From Phaseolus vulgaris (taxonomy: Eukaryota > Streptophyta > Magnoliopsida > Fabales > Fabaceae), in contig NC_023750.2 of assembly GCF_000499845.2 (NCBI RefSeq), positions 13,680,360 to 13,744,359 of the forward strand: a stretch of 64,000 bases of DNA, in the 5' to 3' direction. Below the pieces are notes generated by a model. The model was not told the origin of the DNA. It saw nothing but the letters and a program-made list of their open reading frames with translations, and ran no database searches. Positions 22,179 through 32,446 of the stretch are shown piece after piece (positions within the stretch are counted from its first letter, which is position 1; every line of letters begins with the position of its first letter). The translations under genes were made by a program, and so were the position numbers.

Positions 22179-25100
22179 ACCGCTGCTATATTTCTTACGT
22201 GTGTAATTTATCGATCAATTTTGCTAGAACATATTAAAATTTATTGTATTTCTAATTTTCTGGAGACACTTTTTTACCTTGACGCAATAATTTTTTTTTA
22301 ACTTAATCAAATAAAATTTGACAATTATACATATGTTCCGACAAGTTTACATAATGCATATTCCTCTAAAATGAGTTTTTACACCAGATTGAAAATAATG
22401 TTTCAATTACAAACAATATAATACACAAATAAATTAATCACAAATATTTTTCTATTATTTTTAAATATAAGATATTTTTCTATTATTTTTAAATATAAGG
22501 ACAAATTTATAATTTTACTTTTTATCACTAAAAGAAATACAAATTCGATTACATTTATCTCATCACTCATAAACTTTTATAAACTTTTTATTCATTTTTC
22601 TTCTATTTATCTTAATCCATAAAATCTTTTTTTTATATTTTATCCTAAAATCTTCTCAAAGTTCCTAATACAAACAAAAGATAAAATTAGCCTATCACAT
22701 ATAATTACCTAAGTTGAGGTGGTTAAAAATAACCTTAGGTTTTGAATTTATGAGAAATAATAATAATAAATAAGATTTTTGTTGGATATAAAAGCTAAAT
22801 TATAGATAGTGGACAGGACAAAAGCCAACATATCTTATTTATGGGCAGAGTATACGAAGAGCCATATAAAGTTTTGCAGAAAGAAGATTGAGAAGCCTGA
22901 ACTGACAATGTCACAGTGTCTCTGTACGCAAGCTCGTGAGAGAGAGAATTTCAGAACATCTAGCTATGTAGGTAGAAACCGTGTCTGCATATAATTTTGT
23001 CTATATTTATGCACAGACTGAGGCATGGCAACACAATTGACAACTTAAATATTGTACCTTAATACTGTCATGTTTTTAATTATTTTCATACTAATTGGCT
23101 TAATAACTGCTTGCAACTAGTGTCTGGTGTGTATGAGAGAATTTCTCCTAAATATTCTACTTTGTTTCCATAAAGTGAAAAACCTCTGATGAACATAATA
23201 ATTTTTGGTTGCCATCAAAGTAGCTTAACGTAACTATTCAATACCATCCCTTTTACTTAGTATTTCTTGGTGCGTTTTATAAATATATTCTTTGGTTAAT
23301 AACTTGCTTGAAATCACTTCAAATCTATCTTAATTGCTGCTTCTTTGAGTTGTCTTCATTATTATAGCTCCCAGAATATTCTCTTTGAGTTGCTTTCATT
23401 TTTGCCACCATCTCCTTCATTGTGTTGGTTGTGACATTGTGTGTTTAGTCTCACATTTACTATACATTTGATCAATAAGGAATCTGTATAAAACCTAAAG
23501 TCAAATTAATTTGAGATAAAACTAAAATCTAAATTTGAATTACAACAAATTCTACATTTCAATTGTTGGACTAGTAGCATTGCCACACACATGTTCTAAG
23601 GCCATAGATGCATAGATGTGAGGATGTCTTTGTGATCATTCCTAATTAATCTTAAGTTTGTATATGTTAGATAGATGTAATTATAATTGTAATTCATAAT
23701 AAATAAATACTTTTAAAGATATAAATCATGTTTATATTAAATTGTGATTAAAAATTTCTTTTTTTAAATAATCGTTTGGAACATGAATATGATCTCATTT
23801 ATATACTGTAAAATAATTTTTATCGATTACAATCTTCAATATATCCTTCACACTAATGCATATATATATATGAAGCGTAAAATTAAATATTTATGTACAA
23901 TAATAAATAATACAATTAAGATAATTTTTTGATATTATATTAAAAAATAAAGTTAAACCTTCAAACTGACTTAAACTTATAATGTGAACATTATATATAA
24001 AATCTTCACCAAGTTTAATAAAATCGAATAATTCTTTTTATCTAATTGCAGAAAATATATAAACAAAACAAAAAAAAATACCTCAACGAAAAAAAAATGT
24101 GTAAATTCAATTGAGAAAAAATGTTAATTTAGTTTTCTAATTTAAGAACTATAATTTATAATATATAATATATGAGTAAATGTTTCAATTTATTTCTAGG
24201 ACACTAGACTGCTAAAAAGTCGTCAGCTAGTTTAAATTGGCTAATTCTATCAGCCTATTGGCCAAGATATTGGTCTAAAAGAAATCAAATATTGATTGAA
24301 ATATGTGAAAGAAACTTTAGATAAACAATCTATGATGGAATAATACTAAACATAGTAGAAAGAGATTTGGTTGCAACATGAAAATATATGATTAGAATGC
24401 TAAAGTGAGGGCCACTTTGGGAGCATGCAACACAGAACCAGAACCACTCAGCAAACTTATGAGAGATACCCTACCAATAAAAAAATTATAAAATTATATG
24501 TTATTATTATTCTGTGCATAAAACACAACACATACATGAATGAACGAGGGTTGCATGCACACACAGACCATTATGACTCTAGCTAGCTAGATGCTAGCTA
24601 TTCGCTACTCAGCATCTGAAAAATAGCTCCAATTTACCATCACATTGAAAGTCAGTCATACAAAATGAATTATTACTATATCCATTGCTCCAATAGGAAG
24701 CTAAATTTTAAAATTTGTTCTCTTTGTTTGCAAAATTAATTGAATGTTGTATTAAACTTTTCTCTAAAATACTTTAATTAGTTAACAAGTTTTTGCTAAA
24801 AGAATTAGTAAATATTTAAAATGAACGATATAAAATTTATTCATAATCCGATTGAATAGTATAAAAAAATCATGACTCCTACTCCACTATTTTAACTTAA
24901 AATAGTATATGGATCATCTTAAAACAACAGTAGAAATTTCTATTAAATTTATCATATCGAACTATAGTTTAGCTAATTTCTTAAAGTGTGTAAAAGAGTT
25001 GAAATATTTTACAAGAAAAAAATGGTATTTAATTAAATCATGTCAATCAGTAACAACTTTATTTAATCCTGTAATAACATAAATTCAAATTTAATGTAGA

Positions 25101-27282
25101 AAGTGTAACAGTCATTTCCTATCATATCTCTTTATAATAAGAATCCTACTTATTTGTTTAGAAAAATATTCATAAATTCTTAATTTAATAAATAAATGTT
25201 TAATTTTTTTTATTAGATTGCCTGAAATTGTCTTCACATGACACTTTATTTTATTTTTCTTCAAAAAATAAACACAAAAAATATTTTAATCACACTTTTA
25301 TTTTTAGGGTATTAATGAGTACAGTATAACAAAAATTGTATATTTCGTTTTTAATATAAAAATTATGTTAATAGTTTTTATTAAAATAAAAATTAATATT
25401 AATATGTAATTAATTTTAAAAATATTTAAAACAATAAATTTCCAAAGCAAAAAACAAAAGTAAATTTTTTTAATATATATTAATATTAATTTTTCGTTGA
25501 ATAAACACGATAATTACTAAAGGTAGAATCCATGTTCAATGACCTTAAATATCAAACAAAATTAAAAAAGTTAAATATTTTTATATATTTTTATTATATT
25601 AAAAATAAAATATAACTGAATAAATTATCTTAATTTTACAATTTAATTAAGAAAAGATGTAAATCATAATTTTCACACCTTTTTAAACTAAAGTATTAAT
25701 ATTTTGATGTTAAAAGAGGAAAAGGTTGGTATTTGGGCAGAAAATATATTATAGCACTATGGGTAGAAGAATCCTATAAGGGGATGATGTGTATGGGGCC
25801 AGTTTGTTGGAAGTGACAGATGATGTTTAAGTAGGAGAGTCCAGAAAGGACATGCCACGCCCTCCTTAATCTGTTACTTGACATGAGAGTTGGGAGTGAC
25901 ATTGAGGTTCACGGGCTCGGTTCCAGTTACCAAACAGCACAACTGCTTCAAATGTAAATGAAATTCTGATGCCAAATATTCCATGCATCACCATATCGTA
26001 CAAACACCCTTTGTCTCTTTTCCTCACATGATGGATTTAGCCACCAATATATCTGCACATACAAACAAATCACCCAAAATGCATCACAGACAAACAATTA
26101 GATCATTTGCACTTAGACTACATTTTTTTTATTCATATACCATATCATTTGTCCATTTCAAATAGGGTTTCCGGTTTTTAACTAAAACCTTTATGCCTAA
26201 AAGTAAGACCTCTTTAAAGATAGGTAAGCAACTTTTTTAATATTAACTATTAATAAATACATAAATATTTAGTTTTTTTAAGTGCAAGTTAATCTGTTAT
26301 TATTGATTTGAGAAAAAAAAATTATTATGTGTTGGATTAAGTCGTTTCACCACTTCAAATGAAAAAGTTGTGTTAGATACACACGATTTTTGTTATAAGG
26401 AATTCAAAAATAAAGTCGTGCCCTTGTCCCATTATTTTAGTATAAATATTGTGCAGAAATCGTTTGTTGACTGAAGGAATTTGATTAAGTAGGTGTTTAT
26501 GTTTAATTAAAGCCACGTAAACACAGCTTCAATATAAATTAATACAATTAAAGTCACAAATCACTCACACAACTTCTTCACTTAAAATCGTGTGTCATTG
26601 ATAGGATTTTTTTATTTAAAATCGTGTCATGTCACAAGACTTGATCAAATACGTAAGTTTAATGGTAACATGTAACGATGACTAATTTCACAGCTTTATC
26701 TCGTATATTTTTTTTAAATGATGTGTACACCTTTTAAAATATTTATTGATTAAATATTTAATTAAAAAGTATTTATTAAATTTATGATAATTTTACACGA
26801 TTTTAATATAATTTAAAAAATATATATAATAATTTTTTAATAAAAAATTATCTAATATGAATTACACTATTTAAAAAAAAGCTAAATATTTTGAATCTAT
26901 AAAATATTGGAAAATGTTTTTTTTTTCATAAAAATTATGTTACGTGAGGTTAGTTTAATAGACTGAAAAATAGGTAGGTTGTAATTATTCTTATATTACA
27001 TGTTATCATTCTAAAAGTACTATTGTGTAAAATACGAGAGAATCTAAAATAAATATGATGAAGGAAAGTTTTAAAAGAAGATAATTCCTTTTTTTTTATA
27101 TATGCGAAAAAAATAAATAAATGAGCTTAACTAATACTTCTGTCCCAAAATTGGTACAGTTTAAAAAATCATGTTAAAAATAATAATTAATGCATAATTT
27201 GCTAAAGCAATTTTACTCGATAACACCAGACTCGCCTACTAGAGAATTGGTTAGTCTTTGATATTTGCATCCTAAACCTCGA
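22175..27282. other. AT-rich intergenic DNA, no gene recognised
   Basis: About 5.1 kb of strongly AT-rich sequence with no long ORF, no LTRs and no recognisable RNA gene. Short GC-richer islands stand out at about 22800-22990, 24400-24660 and 25720-25930. The last has little coding potential and could be a relic promoter or exon, but I cannot identify it. ATCGTG-type words, including a 12-bp inverted repeat pair (26379-26390 and 26584-26595), suggest a decayed small transposon. Confidence 0.55.
22444..22499. repeat. Perfect 28-bp tandem duplication
   Basis: 22444-22471 and 22472-22499 are identical AT-rich 28-base units. Confidence 0.95.
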
Positions 27283-27695
27283 TGTTGGAGATCGGGATCG
27301 AACCCCACTAGTAGGAGAAGAAAGATCGGACATCGGTCGTCAGGACGTTGTAGAGGGCCACATAAGGTGGGTCCTAGAGTTTTGTTAAGATAACAGTTAA
27401 AGACAAGAGATGTGTGGGAAGCCTAAGTCACGAGGGATCCATGCACGTGGTGTGTATGACACATGAAGGCGCAGTACGTGTGAATAATCCTAGGGGGCAT
27501 TAACACCCATTAGGGTTAGGGTTTCCAAGGAAGCTGCATGCATGGCACGTGAATACTTAGGGCACCCACAAAGCAGATGGCGCTAGAGAATAGGTGCATA
27601 AGTTGGTACGCAAGCGGCCACTCTGCCAGGTTGCACTCCAGTTAAGGGAAGTCCATGTGCCAGATACGTTAAGATTCTATGAATAGCGGCGCAAG
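27283..27695 (+). repeat. LTR S2, left part (split by copia element G)
   Basis: This sequence is much richer in GC than the AT-rich DNA to its left and continues on the other side of G at 38659. Together they resemble one gypsy LTR in plus orientation: upstream region here, TATA box, transcribed region and end GTCAACCGGCAGAAACA at 38968, an ending like that of E and S5. The left edge is approximate; TGTTGGAG at 27283 is a possible start but no target-site duplication matches. Confidence 0.55.
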
Positions 27696-27941
27696 TGTAG
27701 GAACTAATTGAAGGAAATAAGAGAAGACAAAAGGTTGTAGCAACTGATTGAACGTAATTGCACAAAATTGCAAAACTGATCTTCTTCATTTTGATTTACT
27801 CAATCATATATATAATAAAATTACAATTACCGGAAGCTATAAAATAGGAATACTAACAGGCCTGTAAATTGACCATTAATGCAATATAACGGTAAAATAA
27901 TTTAAGTGTAATAAAATCTGAATTAATAATAATAAAATTTG

Positions 27942-28742
27942 TGTCGGGGACTTCATTGTCAAAGAACTTGCCACGTCAAACTTGTGCCTTTCGCAAAGAA
28001 CCCCAAGCGTGCCTGTGAAACACAACAAACGGCGCCTCTAGCGGCCGATTGCACTCCGATGCTCAAGTCAGTCACAAAACCACCAAAGAACTAAGTACGA
28101 TGAATCTCTGGAAGACTCGTGCACATTCTGTGATTCTCTCTCTCTCTCTCTCTCTGTGTTAACGGGTAACTTATATGAATGAAATCTTACCTCTGCATGA
28201 GCGTGGGGGCCTTTATATACCCTGCGGCACGCCTAAGTTAGTTACATGCGAAGTAACTTCGCATGTTTCTCTCGCTGGATGTCTCGTACAACCTCAGTGT
28301 GAATACCAGGTGTGGCCTGGCTAGCGCACGTACCAGGTGTTACCTGCTGTCCCACCGTGATCACCCCTGCATTGCTTCATGCACGTTATGGGTTAGAGAG
28401 CACCAACCACCGACTGGCTGTTAGCTCCCTTAGGCCACTTTCGTGCGCAGTACTATGAAGCACCTGATCTTCTCCTTCTTCCACTACTCTGCCGTACAAG
28501 ACTCATACGCAACACTCTCGTTGGGAACTGCCTATCGCTCCTAGCCTGCCTGTGCGTGGCGCGATGACCGATCGTCTCATCTAAACGATGATCGCGCATT
28601 CCGTCTGACAACCGATCACCCCCGGGTAACCCTCTCAACGACACACCACACATCAGCTTCCCTGGCCCACGTGTGCCACTAAGAATGGTCCACGTGGCTA
28701 CCTACTGCTGACGTCACCGCCAACCGACCACCGACCGGATCA
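27942..28742 (-). mobile_element. Solo LTR S3 flanked by 56-bp direct repeats
   Basis: 801 bp running TGTCGGGGAC...ACCGGATCA on the plus strand. A TATA box (GGTATATAAAGG on the minus strand near 28215) and CACGTG boxes at 28668 and 28691 point to minus orientation. Instead of a 5-bp duplication, a 56-bp host segment is repeated on both sides (27886-27941 and 28743-28798, two mismatches). A (TC)n tract lies at 28135-28155. Confidence 0.8.
28135..28155. repeat. (TC)n microsatellite
   Basis: 21 bases of alternating T and C inside LTR S3. Confidence 0.95.
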
Positions 28743-28813
28743 ATAACGGTAAAATAATTTAGGTGTAATAAAATTTGAATTAATAATAATAAAATTTGAA
28801 TTAATAACCAACA

Positions 28814-29537
28814 TCCTCCCTTAATTCTGATTTGGAACAACCTTCCCAATTTGAGTCATGATATTGTTTTTCTCAATCGCCATCAATTCTTCATTCATAG
28901 CCTTTTGCCATTTGGGGTGTTGAATGGCATCGGCAAGTCTCACAGGTTCTGATTCTGCAAGAAAAGCGAAGTGAACCAAATATCCATTGTCATCAACTTC
29001 ATCATCAAGATTTACTTCGCAATCTTGAAGATGTACAGGTTGTCGTTGCTGCTTTCTTGGTCACTCCATCATAATTCCAATTGGAGTTGCAACTTCAGGT
29101 TGAATTACAGCTTCAGGTTGAACTGCAGGTGCTTCAACAGTGACTCCATCTTCCACATCATCGTTCAAAACATAAATATATCATTTTTTTTGAATCCATT
29201 TCAGTTGTTGCATTCCATTTCCATTCCTCATCTTCGGCAAATGTAACATCACGACTGATAATCACTTTCTTTGTCATTGGATTGTACAATTTGTATCCCC
29301 CATGCTTATATCCAATGAAAATGGTCTTCACTGCCTTATCATCCAACTTCGATCTTGCTGCCTTAGGGACATGAGCATAAGTAATTGACCCAAATACCTT
29401 CAAGTGTTGCACATTGGGTTTGAATCCACTCCATGCCTCAATCGGAGTTATGTTAGGAACACTCCGAGTGGGTGATCTGTTTATCAAATATCCACACATG
29501 TTACGGCCTCAGCCCAAAAATAATTTGGCATACCTTT
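28814..29537 (-). pseudogene. Element G: integrase C-terminal region and RT stub
   Basis: The minus strand continues the copia integrase from the F insertion point (KGMPNYFWAEAVT at 29537-29500), shifts frame by one base, then runs MCGYLINRSPT through the SH3-like end of integrase (FIGYKHGGYKLYNP, 29499-29158). A linker leads to the first RT residues (PKWQKAMNEELMAIEKN, about 28890-28940), which jump directly into a short tail, a stop, and the polypurine tract. Roughly the whole RT and RNase H is deleted. Confidence 0.85.
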
Positions 29538-30229
29538 TGTACCGTCCTGGTAGTCGGAAGTGATGACGTGGCAGCGAGCTATTATGTAGGCGTGTTGAGC
29601 AGGGCCCATGGCTGGCAGAAGGGAAGGAAGTCGGGGGGCTCGTGTGGTCGCCAATTATTAAGTTGGCGTGCTCCGGGCTCGTGTTGAGATGAAGTCGCCG
29701 GATGCGAACCCAAACGACCTAGTGGTTAGAGATCGCTGAAACAAGGACATCGCCGAAGACGAAGTCAGATGGTCATTTCCTAGCTAGCCAGAGGACGAGG
29801 TCGGGAGGCAGCTTACCTGAACATACACGGTGAAGCAAGTAAAGTAGATCATGAAGGCGGCCGGCGAGACCACAGGGAAGGTGTGTACGAAGGCACCCGA
29901 ACTCGCCACTCAGAAGAGATCACGCTCCAAGGCAGCTATGCACTGAGTTGCTTCATGCATAAGTAACTTAGCCAAAAGCCTGAAGAATAAGAAGTGGCGC
30001 CCAAGTCAAGGATGCTCCAGATGGTAACACGTGTACAGCTGGATGCGAACCGCGTGTCCAGATGTGTAACTGTCAGGAGAGAGAAAGTGCACAGGTATAT
30101 AAGAGATTCTAACGAACTTCTGAGGTACGCACGTTTAGATTACTTCTTTACGCTTGCGAGAACTTGAGTACACTGAGAGAGAATTTTGCACGGTTCCTTA
30201 GAGTTCTTAAGTTTTCTCTTAGTATTTTG
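29538..30229 (+). repeat. Element F 5' LTR, 3' end deleted
   Basis: Begins TGTACCGTCC and matches 35672-36364. It stops at GTATTTTG, which is also present in pol at the junction, so the break has 8 bases of microhomology. About 170 bp of the LTR end are lost. TATA box at 30096-30103. Confidence 0.9.
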
Positions 30230-31308
30230 CTGTAACTGAGAGGGCGGTAAGTGTGGTGCTCGCCCAAGACCAGGACCAGGCTTAGAAGCCTATTTATTTC
30301 GTCAGCAAGGTGCTGCAGGGCCCGGAGGTGAGGTATCAGGCCTTGGAGAAAGCCGCGCTGGCTGTGGTATTATCGGCGAGGAGGTTGCGCCACTATTTCC
30401 ACAGTTTTACAATACTGGTGATGACCGACTTGCCCATCCAGAAGGTTCTAAAGAAGCCCGATGTAGCTGGGAGGATGGTGAAGTGGGCGGTGGAGCTGTC
30501 GGAGTTCGATATCAAGTATGAGCCCCGAGGTACGATAAAGGGGTAGATCTTCGCTGACTTCATGGTCGAACTCTCTTCAGAAGCGGCACGAGTTGAGGGG
30601 GATGATTTCCGTTGGGTGCTCTCGGTGGACGGGTCGTCAAACCAGCAGGGAAGCGGTGCTGGAGTCATCTTGGAAGGGCCCAACGGTGTGCTGATTGAGC
30701 AATCCCTGAGGTTCGCCTTCAAAGCCAGCAACAATCAAGCAGAGTATGAGGCATTGATCGCCGGAATCTTGCTGGCTAAAGAGATGGGAGCAAGGGTGCT
30801 GATGGCTAAGAATGACTCACTGCTGGGATCATGGGCTGAGGAGGTACCCCGTATAGTCTGGGCATACCACACCACCGAGCAGTCAGGAACACATGAGACC
30901 CCGTTTAGCCTGGTCTATGGATGCGACGCAATGATTCCAGTGGAAATCCAGGAGAGCTCGCCGAGATTCCAGAATTTTGTAGCGGAAGACTCGAACGAGG
31001 AAAGAAGGCTGAATCTGGATTTGCTGGATGAGGTCAGGGAGGAGGCGAGAGTAAAGGCTGAGGCAGTGAAAAGAAGGATCGAGCGAAGGTATAACTCGAA
31101 GGTGATGCCAAGACAGTTTAAAGAAGGCGACCTGGTGATGAGGAAGGCCCACCAGTACGAGATGAAGAACAAGTTGTCGCCTAAGTGGACGAGACCGTTC
31201 AGGATAACCGAGGCACTCGGGAACGGCGCCTACCGCTTAGAGAAATTAGAAGGAGGGGCGATTCCTCGCACTTGGAACGCCACGCACCTCAAGTTGTATT
31301 ACAGTTAA
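30230..31308 (+). pseudogene. Element F pol remnant: RNase H fused to integrase C-terminus
   Basis: Starts within the gypsy RNase H (the AVTERAVSAVL equivalent at about 30231) and has TAG at 30544-30546. An open stretch 30562-31308 (248 residues) then covers the second RNase H (DGSSNQQGSGAG, NNQAEYEAL), breaks after NDSLL, and continues in frame with the integrase C-terminal part from GSWAEEVPRIVW to the end (GPF module without chromodomain). The integrase zinc finger and catalytic core are deleted. The junction keeps the frame. No function is demonstrated. Confidence 0.88.
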
Positions 31309-32446
31309 AAACTTTGTAAGTAAAAACAAACACGAAGAGCTTTGCAATGTTTCTGATCAAAATGGTTTGAAGGGGGCACTCTTTTTTCCCTAAGGAGGGT
31401 TTTTAATGAGGCCACCCAATAAAGAAGAGTTTTCAAAGTTTAAAGTGTTTTAGATTGCATGCTTGTTGTTTTTCCGAAAGTTTTGAAGAAAGACCTTGTC
31501 ACTTATATGTGATTTAAGGCGAGTTGAAGTTATGTTGCATGCTTTCTAAAAAGTTTTAAGTCCCTATCACTTTTCGGCGATTAGCAGCATCAGTTAAAGT
31601 TTTAAAAGTCCTCATCGTCTTCCGGCGATCGGAGGCACCAGTTAAAAGACCTCAACGCCCTCGCGCGTTCTGAGGCAAGAAAGAGTGAAAAGTCCTCAGT
31701 GCCTTCAGGGGAGAGAAGATGTAGCCCCGGGCAATGTAGAGGCACTAGTAAAAAGTCCTCAGTGCCTCCAGGGGAGAGAAGATGCAGCCCCTGGGGCAAT
31801 GTAGAGGCACGAGTTAAAGACCTTCTCGCCGTCGAGCGAGTTCAGGTGAGCTAAAGACCTTCTCCCCGTCGAGCGAGTTCAGGCGAGTTAAAGACCTTCT
31901 CGCCGTCGAGCGAGTTCAGGCAAGATAAAATCCTTCTCGTCCTGAACGAGTTCAGGTATGGTGTAAAGGGTGGAAGAAGTTCAGAGGGTGGCTAAGGTAG
32001 GTTCGAAGAGAACGCCCAGCCACCCGGTTCCTCGTTCTGAAGCTCAGGGAGGTAGAGAAGGATTCGAAAGATGCCTCTACCCCCGGATGAGAGAACAATG
32101 GCCAAAATTATGAAGGCAGGAGGAAGCATACATCGCCAAGACCCCCTGGCGATCAGAAGAAGTCTAGGCGATGGCATGAGTTAAGGCCCGTTTTGATGGA
32201 GCAGATCAGGTGAACTATGTCTTAAACTATCAGTTAGTGAACAGTTGCGCTCGTAGAATTGCTAAGTCAATTTCGTTTAAGCGACTTGTACAAGAAGAAA
32301 TAAAGCTAACAGAGAGATTATATGAAGAAGCAGAAAACTTCATAACAAAGTGGTATCAGTTCGAAATACATATACAAAAAAGGAAAGTTATTACAAGTAA
32401 GTTTGTGCAAGAGAAAAACAGATGAATAAGTGATGGAGGGAAGCAG
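31309..32446. repeat. Post-pol region of F: poly(A) signal, tandem repeats, spacer
   Basis: AATAAA at 31418-31423 lies in the conserved stretch after pol. From about 31555 to 31945 come degenerate repeats, including two copies of a CCTCAGTGCCT(C/T)CAGGGGAGAG unit and three CTCGCCGTCGAGCGAG-type units with hairpin potential. 31950-32446 is spacer, similar to 50090-50683 in C and 55870-56480 in D, with no supported gene. Confidence 0.8.

Larger units (their letters stand above)
27696..28813 (-). repeat. Element G 3' LTR, interrupted by S3
   Basis: The LTR (27696-27941 plus 28743-28813) begins TGTTGGTTATT and ends GTTCCTACA in element orientation. It matches the 5' LTR at 38436-38658 apart from the S3 insertion, a 56-bp repeat around it and small indels. 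Confidence 0.88.

Noticed and set aside
22800..22990. Possible microRNA precursor in a GC-richer patch
   Set aside because: No long near-perfect hairpin by eye and no known plant microRNA sequence recognised.
25983..26165. 60-codon ORF in AT-rich DNA
   Set aside because: Low-complexity composition, no recognisable motif, no splice or promoter context.
27294..27306. tRNA-like B-box (GGTTCGATCCC on the minus strand)
   Set aside because: No matching A-box, D-arm or acceptor stem around it; it lies inside the left part of LTR S2. A tRNA or SINE is not supported.
31309..31960. CRISPR-like array
   Set aside because: Repeat units are degenerate, adjacent and lack unique spacers. This is a plant nuclear retroelement repeat region.
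32210..32425. 71-codon ORF in the spacer of F
   Set aside because: The homologous spacers of C and D do not keep this frame; likely chance.
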